A stretch of DNA of 64,000 nt from the NCBI GenBank assembly GCA_963931435.1, contig OZ007012.1, positions 1,798,001-1,862,000 of the forward strand. Direction: 5' to 3'. Position numbers and translations under genes: made by a program. Positions 25,475-33,922 of this stretch are shown in pieces; the first letter of the stretch is position 1, and each line of letters begins with the position of its first letter. The notes beneath the pieces are model-generated. The model searched no databases. It was not told the origin of the DNA and saw nothing but the letters and a program-made list of their open reading frames with translations. This stretch comes from Coprousia sp963931435. Its GTDB lineage: Bacteria > Actinomycetota > Coriobacteriia > Coriobacteriales > Coriobacteriaceae.

Positions 25475-26668
25475 TCAGAACTCCATCTCGCTCAGATCCT
25501 CCAGGGAGGAGACCGCCCCCGCGGCGGCGGCTGCGGCCTCGCCGGCGGCGGAAGCCGCCTCCTCGACCGTGGCCACGCGCGCCGCCACGTCGGCGGACGC
25601 CGACCACGACGTGCGCTCCACGGCCCCCAGCGCAAGCCGGCGCTCGATCCCGCCCGCGCCGAGCTCCCGTATGCGCCGCACGCATCGCGCCGTGAAGCGC
25701 CATGGCGGCACCCGCGCGTCGTCGCACACCGCGACGTCGTCTCCCAGCCGCACGAAGCCGCAGCCGCAGACACGAGCCGCCTCGGCCTCGTAGGCCACGC
25801 GGGGACGGCTCACTCGTGCAAGCTCCGCCTCCGTGAGCGCCTTCAGCTCGGAGGCGTCCTCGCAGTCGGCGAACACCACGCATCCGAACCGGTGCGCCCT
25901 GCCGCCGGAACCGTCGGGCCGCCCCCATGCCAGGCGCGCCTCGTCGCTGCCCACCCAGTTCACGCCGTTGTTCACGGCGCCGAAGGTAAGCCGCCTGGTG
26001 TAGCCGCCGGTATGCTCGCCGCTCTCGTCCAGGACCGGCAGCCCGCGCCCGAAGCCGTAGAGCGCCGTGAACACCTCGTCCTCCAGCACCGTGCGCGTGC
26101 AGGCCATGAGCCCCTTGCCGCGCGTGAGCCGCGCGCCCCGCCAGCCCCCGCGCCGCGCGGGCAGCGACACCGTGCGCCCGGCGACGCGCCCGCCCTCCAC
26201 GGCGATCGAGCACTCGAGCTCGCCGCCCCAGACCTCCTCGACGCGCCTCAGCGCGGCGAGCGCGTTCACGTGGTAGAGCAGGCAGCCGTGCCGCGCGTCG
26301 CCCGCGCCCACGTCGCCCGCGGTCCAGCGCGTGTGGGCCAGCACGGCGGCGAGCGCCTCGGCGGCGGTCTTCGCGGACAGTCGCTCCTCCTCGATGAAGT
26401 CGCCCAGAAGCTCGCTTATAGAGGACTCGGCGTACACGCGCACGGGGCCCGCAAGCGGCTCGTCGGTGCGCACCACCACGTGCTCGCGCCAGGCGCCATC
26501 CTCCGGGTCGCGCCACAGCAGGCGAGACCCCTTCTCGGGCGCCACCATACAGTCGAACTCGATCGTGTCCTCGCCGCCCAGCTCCTCGGTGTGCGTGAGC
26601 GAGGCAACGGCTGGAAGGATCCCCAGCGGACCGTCGAAGCGGTCGAAGAGGTAGATCGCCGGAACCAT
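25475..26668 (-). CDS. Phage tail protein, Tal/Gp37-like
   Basis: 397 residues starting MVPAIYLFDRFDGPLGILPA, the N-terminal tail-hub fold of siphovirus tail-associated proteins (ReqiPepy6 Gp37-like or endopeptidase-tail families). It follows Dit directly, which is the usual place for Tal. There is no evident lytic domain; the C-terminus is an Ala-rich helix ending SSLEDLSEMEF. Family assignment rests on the start motif and gene order. Confidence 0.72.
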   Translation of the reverse strand: MVPAIYLFDRFDGPLGILPAVASLTHTEELGGEDTIEFDCMVAPEKGSRLLWRDPEDGAWREHVVVRTDEPLAGPVRVYAESSISELLGDFIEEERLSAKTAAEALAAVLAHTRWTAGDVGAGDARHGCLLYHVNALAALRRVEEVWGGELECSIAVEGGRVAGRTVSLPARRGGWRGARLTRGKGLMACTRTVLEDEVFTALYGFGRGLPVLDESGEHTGGYTRRLTFGAVNNGVNWVGSDEARLAWGRPDGSGGRAHRFGCVVFADCEDASELKALTEAELARVSRPRVAYEAEAARVCGCGFVRLGDDVAVCDDARVPPWRFTARCVRRIRELGAGGIERRLALGAVERTSWSASADVAARVATVEEAASAAGEAAAAAAGAVSSLEDLSEMEF

Positions 26669-27385
26669 CTACAGCCACCTCTCCGTCCACGCCACCTCGT
26701 GCGCCGAGCACCCGGAGAACGTCAGGACGTGCGCGCCGGGAGAGAGCGAGAAGAACGCGCTCTCCACGCCCACGTCGGCGGAGGCGTCCTCGCCGTCCAC
26801 CGTCACGGACTCGGAGGCGAAGTCCATCACCACCTCGTCCCCGGCGGAGAGGTCCCGCTCGACCAGCACGTAGCGGCCGGCGTCGTCCGCCACCTTCACG
26901 GCGGAGCCGGCCGTCGCCGTCAGCGTCATCACAGGCAGCGTCGGCCAGGTACCCAGCACCTCGAGCTCCGTCCCCGCGCAGGAGCGCCCCGCGCCGTACG
27001 CCACCGGGTCGTAGCACGTGAAATCCACGGCGCACGAGCCGCCCTCGAAAAGGTTGTCCCAGTCCGAGACGCCCGTCACCACCGCGTCGCGCCACGTGAG
27101 CGCGCCCTCGCCGGGGACGACAAGGTCCCCGCCGCCGGGCGCGCAGAGCCATGCGCGCAGCAGCGCCCGCAGGCGCGACAGCTCGCCCGCCGTCATCTGC
27201 GACCCCGCGTCCAGGTGCAGCCGCAGCCGCACCTCGCGCGGCGGCAGCTCGCAGCCCAGAAGCAGCGCGCCGGGCCTGCCGGGCACCGCGAGCGCGCGCG
27301 GCTCCAGGGCGTGCGCCGCCGGCTCCACAAGCTCCGCCTGCACGTACGGGGAGAAGTCGCGCCCCGCGTAGGAGAACCCGCTCAC
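26669..27385 (-). CDS. Distal tail protein (Dit-like)
   Basis: 238 residues beginning MSGFSYAGRDFSPYVQAELV, a Sipho_tail-type N-terminus, then LPPREVRLRLHLDA and a galectin-like beta-rich C-terminal half. Start is GTG 27385, overlapping the preceding stop (GTGA). Dit forms the ring joining tail tube and tip. Its presence beside Tal, without tape measure or tube gene upstream, is the odd point of this module. Confidence 0.75.
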   Translation of the reverse strand: MSGFSYAGRDFSPYVQAELVEPAAHALEPRALAVPGRPGALLLGCELPPREVRLRLHLDAGSQMTAGELSRLRALLRAWLCAPGGGDLVVPGEGALTWRDAVVTGVSDWDNLFEGGSCAVDFTCYDPVAYGAGRSCAGTELEVLGTWPTLPVMTLTATAGSAVKVADDAGRYVLVERDLSAGDEVVMDFASESVTVDGEDASADVGVESAFFSLSPGAHVLTFSGCSAHEVAWTERWL

Positions 27386-27561
27386 AGCCGCCCCCGGGCG
27401 CGCCCGTACGCGGTGGCGCGCCGCTGCTGCTCGCGCCCCAGCCGGTCGGTCTCGGAGGCGCGGTACCGGCCATCGTCCCGCGCATCGCGCCGAGCCGGCC
27501 CCTTTATATGATCGTCGCGACCGCGGTCACCGCGCCCGCGTCCATGCCCGTTACCCAACAT
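27382..27561 (-). CDS. Small Arg/Gly/Asp-rich protein in the tape-measure position
   Basis: 59 residues from ATG 27561, GRGRGDRGRDDHIKGPARRD..., very basic and acidic mixed, with no hydrophobic core. It overlaps the preceding stop by 11 bases and the Dit start by 3, so it is tied into the operon. Siphophages have a long tape-measure gene here; this could be the relic of its 3' end or a new small structural protein. Too short for standard ORF lists. Confidence 0.5.
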   Translation of the reverse strand: MLGNGHGRGRGDRGRDDHIKGPARRDARDDGRYRASETDRLGREQQRRATAYGRARGRL

Positions 27562-27949
27562 GCCTCACCACCGTGCAGATCAAGGTGAACCCCCACAGCC
27601 ACCGCCCGGACCCGTCGCGCCCGCGCGGACCGGAGCCGTCGGAGTCCGCCGAGGCGATCCTCACCCCGTCGACGTCGATCGGCCACGCCGCCCCGCGCAG
27701 CGCCCGCTCGGCAGCCAGGCAAACGGCCTCCGCGGCACCGGCCTCCTCTCGGCACGCGAGCACATCGACGTCCACGCGCCCGCGCTCGCCGCCGTCAGCC
27801 AGGCGCGCCTCCCGCGCGAAGGCCCCCTGGGAAACCACGATCGGCTCGGCGCAAAACCCCGCCGAGGGCGGGGCGCAGAACACGCCCGCGAAGCCCAGCG
27901 CACAGAGCATCGACGCCACCGCGCCCGCGACCTCTCCGCAGGGAGCCAT
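27551..27949 (-). CDS. Putative neck/tail-completion protein
   Basis: 132 residues from ATG 27949 (ATGA overlap with the previous stop), MAPCGEVAGAVASMLCALGF.... Size and position after two head-joining proteins suit a tail terminator or HK97 gp10-like completion protein; the VDVDVLACREEAGAAEAVCLA helix-sheet pattern is compatible. No unmistakable motif, so function is by gene order. Confidence 0.6.
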   Translation of the reverse strand: MAPCGEVAGAVASMLCALGFAGVFCAPPSAGFCAEPIVVSQGAFAREARLADGGERGRVDVDVLACREEAGAAEAVCLAAERALRGAAWPIDVDGVRIASADSDGSGPRGRDGSGRWLWGFTLICTVVRHVG

Positions 27950-28278
27950 CAGCCCACCTCCAGTTCCCAGTGGTGCACGTGCCCGCGCACCACGCAGCGG
28001 CGCCTGCACGACCGCACGAACACGCTCGGCCCCGCGCCCACGAGCACGCGCGAGCCCGCGGGCACCTCGAAGGCGCCCGCCGAGCTCACCGCGTCAACGA
28101 AGATCCGCCCCGCGCCGCCGTCCGCGCTGCGGTGGGCGTCGTCCACGGCGGACTCCGTGCGCTCGAAGCGCACGTGCCTCACCAGCACGGACGGCCCGTA
28201 CGTCCCGTCACCCGCCGCCGGCCACACGATCATGTCGTCGGGAAGGAGCCTCCTCGGTATCGGCCTTAAGAATCGCAA
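27949..28278 (-). CDS. Putative head-closure/minor capsid protein
   Basis: 109 residues starting at TTG 28278 right after the previous stop, with GGTGAGG overlapping it. The sequence MRFLRPIPRRLLPDDMIVWP... is a small beta-rich protein like SPP1 gp16-type or minor-capsid stopper proteins (LVRHVRFERTE, VFVRSCRRRCVVRGHVHHW). It follows the connector-like gene, the expected order. Confidence 0.6.
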   Translation of the reverse strand: MRFLRPIPRRLLPDDMIVWPAAGDGTYGPSVLVRHVRFERTESAVDDAHRSADGGAGRIFVDAVSSAGAFEVPAGSRVLVGAGPSVFVRSCRRRCVVRGHVHHWELEVG

Positions 28279-28665
28279 CTACCTCACCCCGCTCCAGCAA
28301 AGCCCTGTTCCCGCCAGTTCCGCGAGCGCGGCCTCCCGCGCCACCTCGGCGCCGGTCGTCCCGTCGTCGCGGTAGTTCGTCACGGAGAATGAGCCGATCG
28401 AGAAGCCGCCCACGCGCCCCTCGCCGTACTCGGCGAAGGCGTCGGCCGCCGCGCACACCGCGCGGCGCCACGCGTCCGCGTCGCCCTCTTCCCAGCGGGG
28501 GTCGGGCTCGCGCCGCCCGGTCAGGCCGCAAACGCAGCGCACCGCCGCCGGCAGCGCCTCCGCGAACGCCTCGGCGGCAAGCATCCCGCCGTAGCCGTCC
28601 TGGTAGAACGCATAGGAGACGGGCGCGGGGCCGCAGCCCGCCGCGCCCGTCAGCCCCTCGCTCAC
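28279..28665 (-). CDS. Putative head-tail connector protein
   Basis: 128 residues starting at GTG 28665 in a GTGA overlap with the capsid stop. SEGLTGAAGCGPAPVSYAFY is followed by helical AAEAFAEALPAAVRC and GRVGGFSIGSFSVTNY, a pattern of DNA-packaging/connector (gp6-like) helical proteins. Function is from size and its place directly after the major capsid gene. Confidence 0.55.
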   Translation of the reverse strand: MSEGLTGAAGCGPAPVSYAFYQDGYGGMLAAEAFAEALPAAVRCVCGLTGRREPDPRWEEGDADAWRRAVCAAADAFAEYGEGRVGGFSIGSFSVTNYRDDGTTGAEVAREAALAELAGTGLCWSGVR

Positions 28666-29678
28666 GCCAGCGGCGCGCAGGAGACGTGCACGCCGTCCAG
28701 CTTGTTGTCCAGGAGCTCCACGATGCCGTACTTGCGGTACTTCATCATGTAGCTGTCCAGGTTCTCCAGCTCGTCCGGGGAAAACACGCGGCTCGCCACG
28801 TGCTTGTCGAACTTGATCACCGCCGAGCGCTCCACCACCATGAAGTTGATCGGCGCGCCCGCGCCCACGAGCTCGTAGTAGCTCGAGAGGCTGCCCGATG
28901 CCGGGCTCGAGACGGGCGTGTACTGCTCGCCGCTCTTCGTGTAGTAGGTCTTGCCAGAGACCACGGAGGTGTCCTCGGTGAGCTGGTAGGTCCCCTCGGC
29001 GCGCGAGTACCCGAACTGGTCCCCGTCGCCGGAGTTGAGCGCGATCGCGCTGTAGAAGCGCGTCTGCGGCACCTCCACGATGCGGCTGAAGCGCTCGAGC
29101 ACGCGGTTGCTGCGCGCCGGGTTCGCGAGCGAGAAGTCGTCCAGCACGCCCTTGAGCGTCGGCGTGATGAAGAGGATGCGGCTCCCGGTCGTCACCTCCG
29201 CCTCGTCCATCGCGTTCGTCGCGGCGCGCAGGCTCGCCAGCACGTCCTCGGCCTCCGCGTCGGCGAAGTCCTCCGTCGCGGGCGTGACGCCCGCGTGCCC
29301 CGCGATCTCGGAGAACGTGAAGGCGTCCGCCTCCGGCGCCACCTGCGTGCGCTGCAGCTCGGAGCCCGCCGCCACGAAGCAGTCGAGGACTCCCGCCTCC
29401 TCCACGTCCATCACGTCTGCGAGCAGCTTGATGCCGCGGTCGTAGTTGAACGTCTTGGTCTCGAACTCGTAGGTGATACTGCCGGTCTTGTAGCCCACGT
29501 TGCGCGTGTAGTCGCCGAGCCCCGTCACCTCGATCTTCGGGACCATGATCTCCTTGGCGTTGCGCCCGGCGCGCGCCATGCGGCGGGGGCTGTTCAGGCA
29601 CGTCGAGCACGCGGCCCTCTTGTAGACCTCGTCCAGGACGGCGGTGTAGTTCTTGGTGTACGCGATGCTGTTTGCCAT
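28662..29678 (-). CDS. Major capsid protein
   Basis: 338 residues, MANSIAYTKNYTAVLDEVYKRA..., with KIEVTGLGDYTRNVGYKTGS, FNYDRGIKLLADVMDVEE and ATNAMDEAEV, typical of a HK97-like phage coat family seen in Firmicutes and actinobacterial prophages. A beta-rich insert (TYQLTEDTSVVSGKTYYTKSG) lies near residue 235. It lies just downstream of the scaffold gene with 3 bases between. Intact in length. Confidence 0.85.
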   Translation of the reverse strand: MANSIAYTKNYTAVLDEVYKRAACSTCLNSPRRMARAGRNAKEIMVPKIEVTGLGDYTRNVGYKTGSITYEFETKTFNYDRGIKLLADVMDVEEAGVLDCFVAAGSELQRTQVAPEADAFTFSEIAGHAGVTPATEDFADAEAEDVLASLRAATNAMDEAEVTTGSRILFITPTLKGVLDDFSLANPARSNRVLERFSRIVEVPQTRFYSAIALNSGDGDQFGYSRAEGTYQLTEDTSVVSGKTYYTKSGEQYTPVSSPASGSLSSYYELVGAGAPINFMVVERSAVIKFDKHVASRVFSPDELENLDSYMMKYRKYGIVELLDNKLDGVHVSCAPLA

Positions 29679-29681
29679 CTG

Positions 29682-30224
29682 CTACTCCTCGCTCTCGGGA
29701 AGGCCGGCGATCTTGCGCCAGCGGCTCATCTGCGTGGACTCGTCGGCCCCGGCGGCGCCGGCGCTCGGGAGCCCCGTCGCGCCGGTCGGCGCCGGAGCGG
29801 GGGACGCCGAGAAGAGCCAGGGCTCCGCGGCCTTCAGCTTCTCTATGTCGCCGTCGTGGTCGGGCAGGAGCGCGCGGGCGGCCTTGACGTTGCGCGCCCC
29901 GGCGAGCTGAAGCTCGAAGCCGACGCGCTCCTCGTCGCCCTTCCGGCGCAGCTCGTCCATCTCGGCGCGCAGCTTCTCCGCGCCCTCGGCGGTCTTCGCG
30001 GCCTCCGCGATCTCGCCCTCGAGCTCCGCGATGCGGGCGTCGCGCTCCACGAGCGCCGCCTCGTAGTCCTTGTGGGCCCGGGCGACCGCGTCGCCGCCGT
30101 TGTCCGCAACGTCCGCGCCCTGGAGCCCAGCCGTCACCGCTGTCTGCGCCGTCTGGTCGCCCTGCGCCTGCGGCTCACCCGCGCCCTGCGCCTGCGCGGC
30201 CGCGCCATCGTTCTCGCCACCCAT
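29682..30224 (-). CDS. Phage scaffolding protein (GP20/DUF4355-like)
   Basis: 180 residues from ATG 30224 (MGGENDGAAAQ). A Gln/Ala-rich N-terminus, a long central coiled coil (ALVERDARIAELEGEIAEAAK...EKLRAEMDELRRKGDEERV) and the C-terminal KAARALLPDHDGDIEKLK...PWLF are characteristic of scaffold proteins placed before the coat gene. The start lies in the T-run of a terminator-like hairpin (30226-30255), so translation and transcription at this point are unusual. An in-frame extension to 30275 exists. Confidence 0.8.
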   Translation of the reverse strand: MGGENDGAAAQAQGAGEPQAQGDQTAQTAVTAGLQGADVADNGGDAVARAHKDYEAALVERDARIAELEGEIAEAAKTAEGAEKLRAEMDELRRKGDEERVGFELQLAGARNVKAARALLPDHDGDIEKLKAAEPWLFSASPAPAPTGATGLPSAGAAGADESTQMSRWRKIAGLPESEE

Positions 30225-30225
30225 G

Positions 30226-30255
30226 AAAAGGCCCGCCTTTCTCCTCGGGCGGGCA
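30226..30255 (-). terminator. Terminator at the end of the capsule operon, abutting the scaffold start
   Basis: On the minus strand GCCCGCC, a 10-base loop and GGCGGGC are followed by CTTTTC, a rho-independent shape. It stands between the flippase stop (30354) and the scaffold ATG (30224). Transcripts of the capsule operon, or late transcripts from the portal side, would meet it just before the capsid genes. Confidence 0.65.
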
Positions 30256-30353
30256 AAGAAAAAGCCCGCGCCCATCAGATGGGTACAGGCTATGAGGCGG
30301 TCACAAGATGCAGGGCAATGCCAGAATTCGTAGATTCTAATTGAGGGCGTTTA

Positions 30354-31883
30354 CTACTCCGTTCGCTTTACAACTCGAAGGACCTTGCAAACCCCGCTCC
30401 TTATGAGCTCCTTCTCGTAACGATTCATTGAGGCGAAGTAGGCGACCATAATAAAGAGAGCACAATAGACTATGATGCTTAGTGCTAATGTCCCCCAATC
30501 GCGGATTGAAAGTCCTCCAACCATTTTGACTGACGCAACAACGAGCATCAGAAGGACGAGCGGTAGCGCCAGTCGGATCATCTCCTTCCAATACGTCTTT
30601 ATGTTTAGCCCGACTTTCGCGTAATACCAATTCATGATGAGTCCACTAACCACAAAAACGCAGAGTCCGGTTGCGATAGCCGCTCCAATAGCCCCTAGGA
30701 GCTGAACCAAGATGATCGACAAAGCGATATTCGCGATTGCCGAAACGACATACAGGACAGCCCGAACACCGTACTTGTTCATGACCTTAAGGATGGTGAG
30801 GCCGGTGTTTTGCATGACGTCAATCGTATATGGAGCCATGATGACCAGAGCAATAAGATAGGCATCTTCATAGCCATCGCCCGCCCAGAGCAGGATGAAT
30901 TCTCTCCCAAAAATAGCAAATCCGCTCAGCACCAGAAATAGTAGATAGAACGCAAGTCGTCCGACGCGCCTGAAGAGAAAATCGATACCTTGGTAATCCT
31001 TTTCATGGTACATCAAACTTATCTTGGGCAAAAACACAGATGACACCGCATAGCCCAGAGACATATAGCAATTGAAGATTTGCGATCCCACTGCATATAT
31101 CGCGACTGTTGCCGTACTGTAGAAATAGGCAATCACAAGCTGGTTTGTTTTCCAGAAGATTTGATCGGCTACAACTCCGAGCAGAATGCTCGATGAGAAT
31201 AGGAGCAGGTTTTTCTGGAGATCGCGGTCAAGAAACCTGAGCTTCGAGCGCATCCCCAAACGCGTCTTTGCATAATGCGCTTGGAGCCTCCAGACGGCAC
31301 AATTCAGCAGAAGCTGGATAGCGGTTATTGCCGCGGCATGGGGGAATATGTTTACGAGCGCAATCACAAGAACAGGTTGCAGTATTGCGCTGCCGAGAAG
31401 GATGCCGTTCATTAGCACAAAGCGCTCGTGAGCGCTGAGAACTGCGTTTGAAATCGTATTCTGCATTGTAACAAGCAGATTGACAGCGAGGATGGCGAGC
31501 ATCAGTACGCTTTCGTCGAGCTCGTGAGCCGTCAAAGAACCCTGATAAACGATTCTGAATACCACGCCCATTACTAGTGTTGCCAACAAAATAAGAGGAG
31601 AGGCTATTCGGTAAAACCTCTTCGCGATGCCCAGAGTGTTATCCATGCCCTCCGCATCGCCCTCAGCATAAAATTTACAGTAATATCGCGTGATTCCAGA
31701 TGAAAGAGTCGTTCCCGCGATGCTTAGATATGCAATGACTGAGCCGACCATCTGGTAGAGGCCGTATTCGGAACTGCCGATTCCGTTCAGCAAAAGAGGA
31801 ACATAAAGTAAGCCGATGATTGCTTGGGACGCCGAATAGATCATCGAAATGATGGCGCCCGCACGCCTTTGGTTGACTGCCAT
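30354..31883 (-). CDS. wzx: Polysaccharide flippase (Wzx, MOP superfamily)
   Basis: 509 residues, about 12-14 hydrophobic segments, starting QRRAGAIISMIYSASQAIIG with the family's GSSEYGLYQMVGSVIAYLSI. It is a Polysacc_synt-type flippase that moves undecaprenyl-linked repeat units across the membrane. Start ATG 31883; a TTG 31895 is in frame. It is the last gene of the capsule operon, 18 bases after the GT-D gene, and more AT-rich than the phage genes, which suggests a separate origin. Confidence 0.9.
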   Translation of the reverse strand: MAVNQRRAGAIISMIYSASQAIIGLLYVPLLLNGIGSSEYGLYQMVGSVIAYLSIAGTTLSSGITRYYCKFYAEGDAEGMDNTLGIAKRFYRIASPLILLATLVMGVVFRIVYQGSLTAHELDESVLMLAILAVNLLVTMQNTISNAVLSAHERFVLMNGILLGSAILQPVLVIALVNIFPHAAAITAIQLLLNCAVWRLQAHYAKTRLGMRSKLRFLDRDLQKNLLLFSSSILLGVVADQIFWKTNQLVIAYFYSTATVAIYAVGSQIFNCYMSLGYAVSSVFLPKISLMYHEKDYQGIDFLFRRVGRLAFYLLFLVLSGFAIFGREFILLWAGDGYEDAYLIALVIMAPYTIDVMQNTGLTILKVMNKYGVRAVLYVVSAIANIALSIILVQLLGAIGAAIATGLCVFVVSGLIMNWYYAKVGLNIKTYWKEMIRLALPLVLLMLVVASVKMVGGLSIRDWGTLALSIIVYCALFIMVAYFASMNRYEKELIRSGVCKVLRVVKRTE

Positions 31884-31913
31884 TTCTACCGCCAATAACT
31901 TATATGGATACGC

Positions 31914-32795
31914 TTAATTGATAAACTGCACGACTTGTTGTTCGTAGAGCTCGTCCTCATGTGTCGATACTTGAGTTCCGCCTTTGGCCTCGAGCGTATA
32001 CTTGCCCTCAATTGCCACCTGCCTACGCGAGCCGCGCTTCATCCACTCGTACTCCATGTCGAGATTGCCGCTGTCGATAGCCCTCACGCCGTTCAGACTC
32101 AAGTCGTAGGCAAGAACAGTTGCAGTCGGACCAAGGGCAATAAGAACCAGATCGCAAGAATCGGCATGAGCGAGAACTGATTCCAAAATATCTGGGTACT
32201 TTGCCCAGGCATCTACTGAAGGGCAGACTATGCGGTTGATGCATGTAGCTCCGCTGAGCAGGTCGTTTCCAGCGCCAAATCTGGTCTCAGCCCCCTCTAC
32301 TATCAGAACCCGCTTTTCATTCCAAAGAGACTGCCATGCAGACAAGAAGAGGCTGGATTGGCTTTTGTCTTTCCGATTGATATAATAGCGGGAAATTTGC
32401 GCATCAAGATATTGATATCCTGGGTCAAGTAGAGGATAGACGGTTCCTCTAATCTCGCTGCAATGATACAGCCAGAATTTGGAAGACCGCAGCGACAGAC
32501 CTCTCACCGAATGCAAAGCATAAGGAATCGCAACGCGGTGGGAAGCGTTTTCATGTGAATTCAGAATTGAGGAAAGTCGTGACTGCAATAGACGATCAAA
32601 ACGTTGAAAAGCGAGCGATTTTCCAGCGATGAGATTGAATTCTCCGTCTCCGTACCTACTGATCGATATGGGCTCGGTGGACAATAGTTTTAGTGATGAG
32701 TAAGTGTCAAGCACATTGGGACATTCGCCCTTAACGCGCATAACCACCTCTCGGGCAATGCGCAAGCCCGTCTTAGCTTTTTCAATCATAGTCAA
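31914..32795 (-). CDS. GT-D fold glycosyltransferase (DUF1792-like)
   Basis: 293 residues. LSTEPISISRYGDGEFNLI and IALGPTATVLAYDLSLNG...IDSGNLDMEYEW are the signature blocks of GT-D glycosyltransferases such as the streptococcal DUF1792 enzyme that adds glucose to glycan chains. Start TTG 32795 with AAGGA six bases upstream, or ATG 32789. Cytoplasmic, acting on a lipid-linked acceptor. Part of the low-GC half of the operon. Confidence 0.85.
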   Translation of the reverse strand: MTMIEKAKTGLRIAREVVMRVKGECPNVLDTYSSLKLLSTEPISISRYGDGEFNLIAGKSLAFQRFDRLLQSRLSSILNSHENASHRVAIPYALHSVRGLSLRSSKFWLYHCSEIRGTVYPLLDPGYQYLDAQISRYYINRKDKSQSSLFLSAWQSLWNEKRVLIVEGAETRFGAGNDLLSGATCINRIVCPSVDAWAKYPDILESVLAHADSCDLVLIALGPTATVLAYDLSLNGVRAIDSGNLDMEYEWMKRGSRRQVAIEGKYTLEAKGGTQVSTHEDELYEQQVVQFIN

Positions 32796-32845
32796 ACATA
32801 TTCCTTGAATAGCATCTGCAAGTTCGCCCTTCAGACAGCCGCGTT

Positions 32846-33922
32846 TTAGGACACCGACGAAGCCCTGTCAGAAGACTGAGCATTCTCCAACCAGCAGCGG
32901 ACTGGGTTTAGCAATGAAAGAAAACGCTCATAGGGATATTGACGGGGTTTCAGTTGCCCGGACTTTATTGCCGCGATCGCCTCGTCGACACTCCGCGCGA
33001 ATGCGATATAAGGCACGTCGGAGATCCACTCGTAGACAGCCCCGACCTTCCCGTTGCTGTTGTTGAGAGCGACGCACGGGGTGCCCGTGATCGCCGCGAA
33101 CACCATCCCATGCAGGCGGTCGGTGACTACAAGGCGGGCATGGGAGAACTCGCGGAGCTTGTTTGAGACCTCTTGCTCGCGCCCGCCGATAGTGATGCTC
33201 CGTGGCACCACCGTGTCGATCTTCCTCACAGGCAGCCCAGGGTACGCGCCCTCAACCGCCGTCATGAGGGAGACGGCCTGGCCGTCGTCCAGCACGCGCT
33301 CCTTGTCGCCTCGCATGCAGAGCAGGACGCAGTCGCGCTCTGCATCAGCCCGAGGTACATTCAAACTCAGCACCACATCGGGCACGAGCTCCGCCTTCGC
33401 CCCTGGGAAGTGATCACGTACGAAAGCAAAGCTCCTGCGCTCGCGACAGCAGATCGTGAGATCGGGATGCGAGATGTACGCGCGGGCGGACTCCTCGAAG
33501 AACGCCCGCCCTTCCTCAGACTCCAGATCGAACGTCACCGTCTGCGGGAACACCATGACCCTGTGGTCTGAAAACGCTTCTAGTATGCGACGGAAACGGT
33601 GTTCCTCATTGGGCCACAGCTCCCCCAGGAACCCTCCCCCATGAACCAAGATGACTTGGTTCATGGGGGAAAGCCTCGCGAAAGCCTTCTCGAAGCCGTC
33701 GACCTGGTTGGCGGTCGCCTCGAAATAGGAGCCCCTGCCGAACCAGCGGTCAAGCAGTCTCTGCTCGGCTAGCGCGATAGCCTGGTCTCCGATGTTGCCG
33801 TGCTCGGGAGTGTCGATGAGCAGGAAAGGCCGACCGACTCCCGCCCTTTTATATCTCGCTAGCACCATCCTCGAGACGAGCCATCTTCTCAGCTTGCCAA
33901 CAACATGTCTAAGCGCGCTCAT
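32846..33922 (-). CDS. Polysaccharide pyruvyl transferase
   Basis: 358 residues of the PS_pyruv_trans family: FLLIDTPEHGNIGDQAIALAE at the N-terminus, VILVHGGGFLGELW, VFPQTVTFD and LVVTDRLHGMVFAAITGTPC are the conserved blocks. It adds a pyruvate ketal to a sugar of the repeat unit, giving negative charge. ATGA overlap with the preceding GT2 gene. A perfect 16-bp hairpin lies inside the coding sequence at 33635-33670, over the VILVHGGG codons. Confidence 0.92.
   Translation of the reverse strand: MSALRHVVGKLRRWLVSRMVLARYKRAGVGRPFLLIDTPEHGNIGDQAIALAEQRLLDRWFGRGSYFEATANQVDGFEKAFARLSPMNQVILVHGGGFLGELWPNEEHRFRRILEAFSDHRVMVFPQTVTFDLESEEGRAFFEESARAYISHPDLTICCRERRSFAFVRDHFPGAKAELVPDVVLSLNVPRADAERDCVLLCMRGDKERVLDDGQAVSLMTAVEGAYPGLPVRKIDTVVPRSITIGGREQEVSNKLREFSHARLVVTDRLHGMVFAAITGTPCVALNNSNGKVGAVYEWISDVPYIAFARSVDEAIAAIKSGQLKPRQYPYERFLSLLNPVRCWLENAQSSDRASSVS
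33635..33670. repeat. Perfect 16-bp hairpin inside the pyruvyl transferase gene
   Basis: 33635-33650 (TCCCCCATGAACCAAG) pairs exactly with 33655-33670, loop ATGA. It falls in the middle of a conserved coding motif, where such symmetry is not expected by chance. Confidence 0.85.

Noticed and set aside
23146..30344. Several long plus-strand frames (849, 991 and 923 codons)
   Set aside because: Antisense of well-supported phage structural genes; low-complexity Arg/Ala/Pro sequences without motifs.
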